This document shows, one piece after another, positions 10,801 through 21,250 of a stretch of DNA of 64,000 bases. The notes below the pieces were generated by a model. It was given only the letters and a program-made list of their open reading frames with translations, did no database searches and was not told the DNA's origin. Each line of letters begins with the position of its first letter. Within the stretch, counting starts at the first letter, position 1. The translations under genes were made by a program, and so were the position numbers. The stretch comes from Diabrotica undecimpunctata. Taxonomy: Eukaryota > Arthropoda > Insecta > Coleoptera > Chrysomelidae. The stretch covers positions 372,001-436,000 of the forward strand of contig NC_092806.1 in assembly GCF_040954645.1 (NCBI RefSeq), in the 5' to 3' direction.

Positions 10801-13350
10801 GCGTCGATTATTTTAATGGAGCTCGGTGAGGGGTGGCGTGTGCGGACCATAACGAGGGGACGCGGATGGTTGTAAAAAGGATGTGTTTGTTTTATAGATG
10901 AAACTGTGACAGGTGGATAAATTGCAGAGACTAAATTGTGTGTTTGCATCCGGGGATGAATATGCATGGCGTAGCATATTAAATGAGGTGTCCAGGCTAT
11001 CGGCTTTCACTAATTAAATGTGGAAATGGCCTTTCCCATGTTGCTCATATTTTTCAAAGTTAAAACGGATATGATGCGATATGTACTCTCTACCTGTGTT
11101 ATGTGTAGTGGGTCTATGCACGTGTACGGGATAGCACAATAATATATTGTAAAAACGAATTTCAGTAGTTCAATATGTAACAACGTACAGTAGATTAGAT
11201 CTGCTAGATTAAAGGTCCATTGCTTGAATTCATATTTTCTTTCGTTTTTTTTTTATTTGTGATCTTATAATTTTACTTTCTTATTTTCAATTTATTCACA
11301 TAATTTTCTACATTTTTTATCCATGTAGTTTTCATTCTACCTTCTTCCATTTTTCTTTCCATTGATCTTATATCAAATTTTATTGTTTTGCTGTATTTCA
11401 TTTAGGCAGTATTATAATCAGCCTTCTTCCGATATGTTTCAACAATGGTAATCTGTATGATATTATAATTACTGAAATATAGTAGCTAGATTCTCCCGAC
11501 TACTTCCTAGGCTTCATTTGGTGTTAGACTCGTCCGCCTACGTTCCTTTTACAATGATCTATGATCTACGTACAAAGACAACTAAGAAATGACAGACGAT
11601 AGACAAGATATAAGAAGCCATGCAAAAGCCATACAACAGATGAGAAAGAAGAATTCATATAGATGACTAAGAAATGTCAGATGACAGACACGAAGAGGAG
11701 AATGACACGTAAAACACCTTGAAATCGCGAAAATGCAACAAAAATCCTATTACGTATTACCTTGCAAGTCCGTGGGCAACGTAAATATAATGCCCATTTG
11801 GAGCGCCAACATGTTAAGTTTTTCTATATCACCATATATTATTTATTAACCCTCTCACACGATACCCCACGCGTTATGATCATGCCAGTAGGAGGGAAGA
11901 CACGTACCTAATGCCTTTCTGGCATTATGTTGTTTGACTTTTCTATATCATCCAATTCTATTCGCTAAATCCTAGCACGTAACACCTCGCACATCCGTAG
12001 TTTGAGTCGTTAACATCGTAGGTTAAGCCGTTTAGGCACTATAAACCTAAGACGGCCTTTTTTATCCATCCTGTAACCCCCAAATTTTAAGCTTTAATTC
12101 TTAAACACCCCTCTCTCTAACGACCCCTCATACGTTGCCATCCAACTTGCCGTTTTTAAGATGAGCGCCTTTGTGATCAATTTGCTATTTTGGACCTTGG
12201 CGATGTCTCATGTTTCAATTTCCATAAGAGTTGGGATAGAAGTTTTGAGACGCCATTTGAAACGAGGTAACCCAGTAGGTGTGTTTCTGGTACAACGTAG
12301 TTGATTTCGTTAATCTACTCCACTGTATATCATTGTTTAATCGTCCAAATTTTTATTTGCTTATTACTTATTTTAACCTACTTGGTTTCTCGTAATTTGG
12401 ATGAAGTATTCATATTTTTGCCAGTAAATATTACTAATCTGTTTTCTGTAGGATTTTTTCATCTCTTAGTCGATATATTAGAGTTATTTTATCCATATCT
12501 CATCAGCTGCCTTATACGTAATGCATCGAGGCACTAAGCGTTCGGGGACGTAGGAGTAGAAGCTAATTGATCATTTTGCTTATTATTTGTGACTGCTTAT
12601 TTCAACATCAAAACTTTCGAGGTAAACCCTATAATTTTTAATTATATCCGCATACTCTCTTCCACATATAAAGTGAGATTCTTGCTGCCGCGAGGGACGC
12701 GTAAACTGCTCGCTTGCACCCAAAACTAATTTAGAACATCAAAATTTGAAATAATGATAAAATAAAGCGACCCACTAACTTCTAGTCTTGCGTTGCAAGA
12801 GCGCCCCAAAAAGAAAAAATATAAATCATATGAAAATTAAAACATTGGCCTGGAAACTAATCTGGAACAGGCATTAGTGTAGGCAAATTGTAGAAGTTAA
12901 AATCCCAATGCGGGGAACTTGTTGAATAAATAATATTTGTAGCTCGTTTTGTAATTAGAAGAGCCGTGATACATAGCATGTAAAGTTCGTTTTTGAGGTA
13001 AGTTTGTTTATTTACATTTAGTTTGGCGCTCGTGCTCGTACTTCGGATGCCTTTTCCATACTGCTGCTACGCGTATGTGGATTCAGCTTTTTGTTTATTC
13101 ATTATATTTGTTCTATTACGTCGAGCGGGTAATGAACAGATCTAGTTACCCTGTTTTTCGTTCTAATGACCAAGCAATTGTTGAAGTTGTACAGGAAAGT
13201 TATCTTTAACGATTTCACTTCAAAATTGGATATTTTGAAATATGTACTATTTTATTTATAAAATAATATCTACAGGTATATCAAAATATTAAAATAGAAA
13301 AACCAAAAAAACTACAGAATATCACTAATTAACGTCATTATCACCATCAT
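7811..13350. other. Long AT-rich noncoding stretch
   Basis: I see no coding region with a recognisable domain in this 5.5 kb; the open frames are short, AT-driven and unlike any family I know. At 8514-8535 the words ACTAGCTGATCCAGCGAACTC resemble a repeat start common in insect genomes, but I could not find its other end. 10800-11010 is somewhat less AT-rich, without a domain. 11570-11720 contains two similar GACTAAGAAATG-type words about 100 bp apart, perhaps a decayed local duplication. Confidence 0.5.
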
Positions 13351-13354
13351 AACT

Positions 13355-13840
13355 GATCCTACTGAAGCTGGCAATTAGATTAGATAGGAAGATTGCCTGT
13401 CTCGTTCCCTATGTTGTTCAACTTAATTATGGATAAAATAATAAAAAAGTTATAACAAAAAAGGATACCAAATGGAAGAAAAACAACTTAAAATAATCTG
13501 CTATGCTGACGACGCAATACTACTCTCTCAAAGTGAAGATGATTTACAACGTATGCTGCACCAATTTAATATAGTCGCCAGAAAATTTACCATGTTAATT
13601 TTCCAAAAAAAGACAAAATCCATGGTAATGACAGCAAATTTACTAATATGTAAATTAGAGCTGGTAGGTCAGATAATAAAACAAGTGATGGAGTTTAAAT
13701 ATCCAGGCATCACATTATCAAGCTACGGAAAGCTCAAAGCAAAAGTGGAAAATCAAGTGAATAGAGCAAACAAGCAAACGACAACTTACTGCAGACACCG
13801 TGTAAAACAGACAGAGTCATGTCTAGATAAAAAGAAGTAG
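13355..13840 (+). pseudogene. Non-LTR reverse transcriptase fragment with YADD box
   Basis: The open part starts at 13472 and reads EEKQLKIICYADDAILLSQS, giving the RT catalytic box YADD at about 13501-13512. It continues with DDLQRMLHQFNIVARKF (thumb) and EFKYPGITLSSYG...VNRANKQ, the F.YLG..I block. Upstream, in another frame, 13375-13440 reads RQ-EDCLS...LFNLIMDKIIKK, the RQGD.LSP.LFNL.MD motif. A frameshift lies between the two. It is closest to the fragments at 15360-15800 and 37285-37835. Endonuclease and C-terminal block are missing. Confidence 0.8.
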
Positions 13841-13849
13841 AAATAATAT

Positions 13850-14215
13850 CATCATCATGGTGTACAGCACCATGGGCTCCGACCACGCTAAGACATCCCC
13901 AGCCCTGTTATAGGGCCCTGAACTTTTCCCGCTTTCCACACCATTCTGATCTGTCCTTCGTGTGAATTTTTCGGTTGACAACACCGATCTTTTCAGCATT
14001 CTGGGTAACTCCTTCCATACACCTCAACCTTGGTCTGCCCAGTATTCTTATTGCCATCGGCTGTGCTGTTAAAATCCTGTTTATCATGGTCAATTCCGGG
14101 ACTCGGGTTACTATTGTCCACAGCAGACGGTTTCGTTTGATTATAAGGGTAATATCTTTTCCATCCATCATCAACAAATCCATCAGAAAAATGTCCACCT
14201 CCATGACTATCGAAT
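13850..14215 (-). pseudogene. RTE-like retrotransposon 3' end with (ATG)n tail
   Basis: On the minus strand the frame reads LGRPRLRCMEGVTQNAEKIG, NRKIHTKDRSEWCGKREKFRAL, the C-terminal GRP..RW.D.V..D....G..NW...A.DR..WR block of RTE-like LINEs. It then runs into a short 3' end with GAGCCCATGGTGCTGTACACC and a CATCATCAT (plus strand 13850-13857) tail. Such simple trinucleotide tails in place of poly(A) are usual for RTE-type elements. The copy is 5'-truncated, so no RT core is left. It lies head to tail against the YADD fragment on the plus strand. Confidence 0.75.
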
Positions 14216-14334
14216 AAAATAACAGACTGTAATATTTTCAAAGAAATCCTACAAGAATAATAGACAAAAAAATCTACACAACTAACTTTGAACCAAAACG
14301 GTTTCATAAGGTCCAACAATAATAAGAACAAAAA

Positions 14335-15240
14335 TATTAAAAAAAACGAAGACTTATGGCATCAAACTCTTTCATCTCAAGACATAATCAAATTGAACAA
14401 AACGTGTAGAGAAATAAAATAACTACTAAAGCAACATAGCAACGCCAATTTCCAACATTACCTAGAAAATCTCACACCTAACAGGTCACAAATAAGCTGA
14501 AGCGGTCACAAAACCAAATTTATCCATATCATACCAGAATATCAACCATATCAGAATAGAAGATTTAAAATGGTTAAAAACAGATAATGAAAAAGCAGAC
14601 GCGTTCGCAAAACACTTAGAAAAGGTATTTCAGCCATTAACAAATAGAGCAAATGAAGATGATGATATCTACAAATATTTAGACAGTCCTAATCAAATGA
14701 ACCATCCACCCAATTTGGCAACTTTAAACGAAGAACTCGCCTGGACATGATCTAATAACGGCCAACATTTTAAATAATCTACCCAGAAAAGAACACAAAT
14801 TATAAACTCGATACTAAGAAGAGGCTACTTTCCTACACAATGAATGTCAGCAGAATCATTACGATTTTAAAAACAGGAAAACGTTCACATGAGATTACAT
14901 CCTACCGATCCAACAGTCTATTATTAGTTATGTCCAAAGTCGCAGAAAAAGTCATTGCAAGTAGACTGAACAACAATATTATACCTAATTATAAGTTCGG
15001 TTTTCGCCAAAAACACGATACAACTGAATTAGTGCATAGGATGGTAGAAAAGATCTTCGAGGAAAAGAGCTTTTTCAACTCCATTTTCGTAAATGTTAGT
15101 CAAGCCTTTGATAAGATCTGGCAACCAGGATTACTATTCAAACTTAAGAAAGCAATATCTCCGCCGCTATATACGATACTAAGATTTTATGCAATATATG
15201 AAGAAAGTATATCTAACATCCACATAATCCATATCTAACA
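14335..15240 (+). pseudogene. Jockey-clade reverse transcriptase fragment
   Basis: The plus strand encodes the linker and N-terminal half of a Jockey-type RT. Near 14350-14520 are DLWHQTLSSQDIIKLN and remnants, near 14570-14720 WLKTDNEKADAFAKHLEKVF, then an open frame from 14840. That frame reads IITILKTGKRSHEITSYRSN, LVMSKVAEKVIASRLN, NYKFGFRQKHDTTELVHRMV and FVNVSQAFDKIW, the last containing the first catalytic Asp. It ends near 15240 before the YADD box. Stops at several places, including an apparent break at about 14750, make it non-functional. The assignment to Jockey rests on the K.GK..HE..SYR and GFR..H.T..Q.HR wording. Confidence 0.82.
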
Positions 15241-15359
15241 TAAATGCATACATCCGCAAACAATTTATAGATATTTAATACAGCGACTAAAATATGAAAA
15301 TATCAATATCTAAGACCAAATTTTAAGTGGAGGAACGAGAACTCAAAAGATGAAAAGTA

Positions 15360-15800
15360 GTAATTAACGACAAAATTAATTGAAGAAATCTTGAAACTGG
15401 AATATATGGGAGGGAGAAATATCTGGATACGAAAACCTTAAAGAAAGAATAAAAAAGCAATCAAATAAAGCAGTTTACGTATCAGAATGCTGTCTGGGAG
15501 AATGGGGCTAAATAGAAAAATATGTGATATACACGTATCCAAATAAATGACAGCAGATACAGCAGGATCAATTTAATATGAACAAGATAGAATATCAAAT
15601 AACCAATTAAAAGAGCTTTTTAAAATACGTGATATTGTACGATAAGGAAAACAAAGAAAAATATAATGATACTAGCAAGTAACACAAATAGTAAGTGTCC
15701 ATTTCAGATAGTAAGAGTTTAAAATCAATAGGCACTAGACCACTAACAGGATCTTTTAAAAGATGAAAGGATATCTGGTAGTTTAGCTAGCAGAAGAAGG
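15360..15800 (+). pseudogene. Decayed post-RT fragment of a non-LTR element
   Basis: The frame near 15410-15510 reads EISGYENLKERIKKQSNKAVYVSECCLGEWG, the .I..YG.....V..Q..RA..V.GCL block that follows F.YLG in the family of 13355-13840. Further on, only traces such as ADTAGS and a Lys-rich stretch remain. It directly follows the Jockey fragment but belongs to the other family, so the boundary near 15240-15360 is an insertion or recombination joint. Many stops. Confidence 0.5.
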
Positions 15801-18800
15801 AGAATAATTTGTGTTATTCGTGTTCCATAAACTTTGCAACAATAGTTTGAATTATTACTTTCTTTCAAATTTCTACACACCCTTCAAAACAGAAAACTTT
15901 CAGTGCGAATTTGACGAATGAATGAACAGATTCACAAATTATTAGAATAATTTTTCCTCCCATTCAGGAAATTTTGCGTATCTCAAGGAAGCGACTTTAG
16001 TTATCTGCATTTTTTAAGACACCTACTGCTTTATATTTAGATTTCAAAAATCATTGATAAAACAATAAGAAATCGGCTCAAGTTCTTAAGTGGTCCATTT
16101 CGCAGCCGTCAACGATACAAAGAACATAGCCGTCGCGGTGTCGAGCATCACGCCAGTATCTTGACAAAGGGCAATAAAACACTTTTGCGCGATTTTTCTA
16201 CAACGTGTGACCGGCAAATGTAAGTAGGCGATATGTCTCCGAAAATTTCCTGTCCTACGGCATTTCTCGAGATATATAAGCGGCTTTCCTATTCTTTTTG
16301 AATTATCTGCTTTGACCTCTCGCGACATGAGGGATATAAATCAGCAGCCAGACGGTTCTTTGCGTAGCTGTATGCTCATTCTAAATTATTTTTGAGTGTT
16401 AGGTCCTAGTTGCGGTTAACATGAGTAGTTTTTTTAATAAAAAAGCTCATAAAAGTGCCAATAATATTGAAGAATAAAATTCCGTACAGAGAAAATTCCA
16501 CTTATTATATTTTCTAAATTCTATATACTTTATATTCTAGAACTAATACGAACTAGAAGAGTTATATTTTTCATTTAAGGGGTTAGACATTTGTTTCTGT
16601 TTTGGTATCCAACTTTTCAAAGGGTGTCCTACATTCATTTTTCCTTTCCGTTTGTAGTTTAGTAACAACTTTTTTATTAATTTTTGTAACGCCATTCACT
16701 CTTTTGAGAAATCTAATTTTGATAGTTTTACATATTTCATTGCGTTATCATAACCATGTAACACACTATTTGTCACCATTGTCTGACAAAGTTTTATCAC
16801 TGTATTGCTACTTGTCTTATTCTTCAATGTGCTGCAAATTTTATAATTAATGTCTATTATCTTTTACGAAGGTCTGACACAAGGGTAGATTAAATCACCC
16901 ATTTGTTCTAAAGAATTATCCTCAATTATTATGTTTGTTCTTATAAATTATTTACCTCTAACATACCTTTTATCTTTTCATATAATTTTTTTTATAAACT
17001 AGGCATAGTTTATGTACAGCTCTTTCTAGCTCTAGCTGATTGGTTTGTCTAACTGTCGGTATTTTCTTACCGGACCCTTGTCCGGTGTTTGACAGTATCA
17101 CTCTTGTGATACTGTCAATATATTTGTATGTTGAAAAACATTAAGGTTACATATAATTTTAAACCCACTAAAAATTCTTCAAGAGAAAATAGTAAATTCC
17201 AAATAAATTTTTTGATATTATTTCACTTCTGTTCGCCACATTGTAAGGCAAAACTTTTGTCTATATGACGCTATTCAAAAAAGATGCTACCATAAAAACC
17301 ACATGAAAAAATGTTGCTTGAATAAATAACTGATATTTTACTTTTGATTAATAAAAAGTACGTACCTGCTACATTTTCAATCAGTATATAGTAACTATAC
17401 TGTCCATAGTTATACCAAACCCATAACGAAAGTTATATTAGCGTTTGTCAGGCAATTTGAAGTAAAACAAACTAATATAAATCGGTACTGAAGTTTATGT
17501 TTATTTTTTTATTGGCAAAAACTTACCCAAAGTTGAAAGTTTTAGTATCCTTACCTGAAAAAGAAAGAAGTGTTACGGTTAAATAGTAATTAAAAAATCC
17601 AATTATTTTGAACAAATTTATTTGCATCGTTTTGAGATTTTGAACAAACAAAAAATAACGCCTTTCCATTTGTAATTTTTTCATTACTAATAAAGACCAG
17701 GCCTAGCTTGCAGAGATGAGTTAAGTAAAAGCGGAGTTATACGATTCTCCAAAAAGTTTTAGAAAATTTTATAAAGAATACGACGATCTTGATATATCTT
17801 GATCTTGATATAAATAAAAACAGGTTACTTTGGTTTGGAAGACGTTAGGTTACAAGTCTCTTTTCACGAAAGCCATACAACTACTATAACTACTAGATTT
17901 TTAGTCAGAATATCTTCAGTTACTTCTAAGAATTTTGATGATTTGCTCCTATATACGTGAGCCCCTTGGTCGACTTAGGTATACTTTATTGATGTTGTTT
18001 TGGGGATGTCTGTAATTTGAACGTTAAAAGGCGATGGCGCATGTATTGCTAGCAGACCGGAATTCTTGATAAACATTATTTTTTATCAATCTGACTGTGG
18101 TATAATTTATAATAAATCTTATATCGACCTAATACCTATAACCTAATAATATGAAATTAATCAATCACATAACGTGTGTGGTCACTGATTACCTTCACTA
18201 CTATATTTTATATTACTAGGTATATTGTGGCGATGTAAGATCTATCATAAATCATAATCATCGCCAGATTTATAAAAAATATGCTTAGCGACAGAAAACG
18301 TTTCCTGTAAAAGGTTTGGTTGGCCTTATCAAGGGAACTTTATTAAAGGAATGTCAATTTCCTCGAGTAATGATTATTACAAAGCTTTTTGTACTGATAA
18401 ATGAATCTTTTTTTCTGGTATATATCACCCATATACTTGAATTGAAGATGTACTTAATGTGCAATTTTATAGTAGTTATACAACTAAGGGAGGAAGTTTA
18501 TTATTTTTTTACTACACCTAAGATTCGTTTTATGAACTGTTTAGTCAATACTTCATTCCACGTATTAATCTCTTCCTAGGACGGGCTTTAACGGAAGTAT
18601 TCTAAACCTTTAACTATCCAGGTGAATTTTGTTTCATATAACATTCAAGTACAAAAAATTAATTAAAATCTAAATTTTTAAACATCAAATAACATATGTA
18701 TCGCAAAAATTTGTGTGACGAGGTATTTACTCACTTGTGTTTTAAAAAACAGATCTGTTTTCGTCGGGTCAACAGGCCGAAAAAGAATGCAAAGCAATAA

Positions 18801-19255
18801 AAAAGTCAAGTTGACATGAGCGACCCATATCAGCTACCCCTTTCCCTAAAAAAGAAAACATAAAAAAGAGGTGAAAGGCAGCGACTCCCACAGACATTTT
18901 ATTTGTGCGTTGTCCAGTAATGGCTTTAAAAATGAATTAAAAAAATTATACAAATTATATTTCTTTGTATTTTAATTATATATACCTGTATTACAACAAC
19001 TATTAAGTGACCTATGTTTTTTATTTAATAAAGGTTTAACTTTTGGGATCTTTGAAGTACAAATTTCTTGCACTTAGAGACAAAATGGAAAGAATAAATT
19101 GGACAAATACATGAATTATACAAATTGTGGTATGTAGGGAAAAGTAACACTAGCAAAAAGTACGTATAATCGTTGATATGGAAATATAAGAGATATCGTA
19201 ATAGACGTATTAAGGAGTGATAAAATGTCAGTGAAATCTTCTTCTAAATGGATAT
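15801..19255. other. AT-rich noncoding DNA
   Basis: No domain is recognisable. 16080-16330 is less AT-rich, with CG-containing words and an 80-codon open frame on the minus strand that I do not recognise; it could equally be a noncoding unique segment. A pair of strong hairpins sits at 17069-17117 (separate entry). From 18940 the sequence is again AT-rich up to the TTAA at the edge of the piggyBac element. Confidence 0.45.
17069..17117. other. Two adjacent perfect hairpins
   Basis: Hairpin 1 is ACCGGAC-CCTT-GTCCGGT at 17069-17086, a 7-bp stem with a 4-nt loop. Three bases later hairpin 2 is TGACAGTATCAC-TCTT-GTGATACTGTCA at 17090-17117, a 12-bp perfect stem with a 4-nt loop. Upstream CTGTCGGT (17053-17060) is a partial match to parts of both. 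No coding sequence is near. It may be the core of a small palindromic repeat or of a foldback element; function unknown. Confidence 0.7.
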
Positions 19256-19259
19256 TTAA
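19256..19259. other. TTAA target-site duplication, left copy
   Basis: TTAA immediately precedes the left terminal repeat of the piggyBac element and is repeated at 21247-21250. Duplication of TTAA is the hallmark of piggyBac insertion. Confidence 0.9.
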
Positions 19260-19277
19260 CCTTTAGCTACGGGCTAC

Positions 19278-19294
19278 GGTGTACACAGTACACC
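19278..19294. repeat. piggyBac subterminal palindrome, left
   Basis: GGTGTACACAGTACACC lies 18 bp inside the left end and pairs with itself (GGTGTAC against GTACACC). A near-identical copy is found at the other end. It is a candidate transposase-binding site by analogy with the internal repeats of piggyBac. Confidence 0.7.
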
Positions 19295-19488
19295 ATGCGT
19301 GTTAAGTTGGTTGCCGTTTCTTAAAACTATTTTCTGTGTTTACGGAGCTCGACGTAACCTATCAGTATAGTATCAACCATTGTCTGTTGCAGTCGATACG
19401 TGATTTTTGATCGAATAGTTGAGTTGTGATAAAAAATATCAAAGTGAGTTCCCGAACGGTGCCTTCAGTACACCACGCACATAGTTAT

Positions 19489-19617
19489 GTAAGTAAATTT
19501 AACGAATGTTAAACTTTAAATTACCTACAATTGAGTTATTTTCTGTGTAGTAAATGTTACATTGTACTTTTTATACAAAAATGTGAAATGAAAACTTAGG
19601 AGAAATATTTTTTACAG
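19489..19617 (+). other. Probable intron splitting the transposase start codon
   Basis: The donor GTAAGT at 19489-19494 matches the consensus fully. The acceptor TTTTTTACAG ends at 19617 behind a T-rich run. Joining 19488 to 19618 creates ATG from AT plus G, in frame with the RVRNPKSLTQDEL reading frame, and yields MDR.R.RNPK, a beginning resembling other piggyBac transposases. Without splicing no ATG begins this frame. The intron is inferred from sequence signals alone. Confidence 0.7.
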
Positions 19618-20840
19618 GGATCGAGTGCGTGTTAGAAACCCTAAAAGTCTCACGCAAGATGAGCTTAGAGCTATGGCTGAAGCATTGTTCGAAGAAGAAC
19701 CTGAGGAAGAAGTTAGGGGAGAAAAGGATACTAGTTCGTCAGAAGAAGAGGAAGAAATTACAGAAGACAACGATTATAACACTGAGTCGGAGATAGAACT
19801 AAATGATAAAGAGTCTTCTGATTCAGATAACGAGAGCGATGGTGAGAGTTTAGAAAGCTGCAAATATGCGAATAAAGTATAACCGGCCGAGACGGGCTAA
19901 AGACACAACAAAAACAAATATTATGGGATTTATCGGACTACTCTTTTTATTTTTGCTTGGTGCTCTAAGATTTGATGACAAAAATAGTAGAGGGATACGC
20001 AAGGAAACTGATAAGCTTGCTGCTATTCGAGTTACACTGGATCGTTTTGTGGAGAACTGCAACAATAACTACTGTTTAGGAGAAGAAGTAAAAATTGACG
20101 AAATGTATATCCCGTCCAAGCCTGCAAAGTATGGGTTAAAAGTATTTGTATTTTGTGATGCCCAGACATTTTATGTTACAAATTTAGAGGTGTATTGTGG
20201 TAATCAGCCACAAGGACCTTACAGCAAATCAAATAAACCTGCTAATATTGTACATCGTTGGTACACAAGTTACTCATTGGCCAATGATCTTTTGAAAGAT
20301 AAAGTAACAATGGTTGGCACACTAAAGAAAAATAGACGGGAGCTGCCGTTGGAGTTCCTACCACATAAAGAACCAAAAGTAGAATCGTCCCTTTTCGGAT
20401 TTCAAAAAGACGTAACTATAGTGTTATATGTCCCTGCAAAAAGCTGTGCCTTTGTTATAAACCATACATAATGATTCTGCAGTAGATCCGGAGAAAAAAA
20501 AAGCTAAATATAATTTTAGATTATATTTGGCGGTAGTAGATAAAATGTGCGGTACATACTCGGTATCAAGGAGAACGCAAAGGTGGCCGATTTTTTCAGC
20601 TCTTAAACATCGCACGAATTAACAGCCAAATCCTGTATAATGCTGCAAATATAAACAATCCTCAAAATATAGAAGGATATTTTTAAAGGAATTATCTTTA
20701 TCTTTGTTGAGACCACACCTTTCAGAACGAGCTGAAATACAGAGTTTGCCCTTAGATTTAAAACTATTCCTGAAGAAATATAAAGCTACTGCAGTGAAAC
20801 AGGAAGAAAAAGCCGTAAAAATAGAGTGACAACCATTTCG

Positions 20841-20939
20841 TGTCAGACATGCATAAGAATGGTTTGCAAAGAACATTCCACCATTATTTGTCCTGAGTGT
20901 ATTAACTCAAATAACCAGGAAGAAGACGAAAGTGAATAA
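20841..20939 (+). other. Conserved Cys-rich C-terminal domain of the piggyBac transposase
   Basis: The frame reads CQTCIRMVCKEHS, then TIICPEC, then an acidic end and TAA at 20937-20939, giving a C-x2-C-x4-C-x2-H-x4-C-x2-C arrangement, the zinc-binding pattern of the piggyBac C-terminus. It is out of frame with the upstream part. AATAAA at 20935-20940 overlaps the stop codon and may be the polyadenylation signal. Confidence 0.75.
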
Positions 20940-21185
20940 AGACTCGTATGTGTTTATTTTTCTACCTAGTTAAAAACTAAAAAATTTTCGCATATTTTTT
21001 TAGGTTGGTGTTTCAACATGTAATAAATTACTGTTTTCGTTTTTCCTCACTGGTTTACCATTTTGAATTATTTTTTAGTTTAATTTTTTATTATATAATA
21101 ACTAATTATTGATTAAACACAAATTGTGTAATTTAATATAGTTCTTATTATTAAAGAAATTTTGTTTCTGTAGCTATTTGTAACT

Positions 21186-21202
21186 GGTGTATAGAGTACA
21201 CC
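21186..21202. repeat. piggyBac subterminal palindrome, right
   Basis: GGTGTATAGAGTACACC lies 44 bp inside the right end and matches the left subterminal palindrome at 14 of 17 positions. The asymmetric spacing (18 bp on the left, 44 bp on the right) is a common feature of piggyBac ends. Confidence 0.7.
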
Positions 21203-21246
21203 GCGCCCGTATTTGAGATTCATGGTTGGGCGCCTGTAGTTAAAGG

Positions 21247-21250
21247 TTAA
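21247..21250. other. TTAA target-site duplication, right copy
   Basis: TTAA directly follows the right terminal repeat and equals the left flank at 19256-19259. Confidence 0.9.

Larger units (their letters stand above)
19487..20939 (+). pseudogene. piggyBac transposase, decayed, with a 5' intron
   Basis: piggyBac transposases cut and paste DNA at TTAA using three Asp residues in an RNase H-like fold, plus a C-terminal Cys-rich domain that binds the ends. The start is probably AT (19487-19488) joined to G (19618) by splicing, giving MDRVRVRNPKSLTQDELRAM. An acidic stretch follows to 19882. A deletion and frame change then lead into the frame at 19866-20471 with LRFDDKNSRGIRKETDKLAA, VKIDEMYIPSKPAKYG (first catalytic Asp in IDE, but about 13 residues lost after it), FCDAQTFYVTNLEVYCG and WYTSYSLANDLLKDK. 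The DNW Asp is missing: the site reads HRW. Past the stop, VDKMCGTYS and RTQRWPIFFSALKHARIN remain, with the GGVD Asp apparently lost. The last frame (20841-20939) keeps Cys at 20841, 20850, 20865, 20889 and 20898 and His at 20874. Confidence 0.88.
19260..21246 (+). mobile_element. piggyBac-type DNA transposon, nearly complete but decayed
   Basis: The element is 1987 bp between two TTAA copies. Its left end CCTTTAGCTACGGGC (19260-19274) and the inverted right end (21232-21246, reading CCTTTAACTACAGGC on the minus strand) match at 13 of 15 positions and start with CC, as in piggyBac. Inside each end lies an imperfect palindrome, GGTGTACACAGTACACC at 19278-19294 and GGTGTATAGAGTACACC at 21186-21202. 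A third related word, CAGTACACCACGC, lies at 19466-19478. The transposase between them is on the plus strand and is broken by internal deletions and frameshifts, so the copy cannot mobilise itself, though its ends look intact. Confidence 0.92.

Noticed and set aside
13993..14331. 112-codon minus-strand frame
   Set aside because: It overlaps the RTE-like C-terminal block in another frame and has no domain of its own; a shadow.
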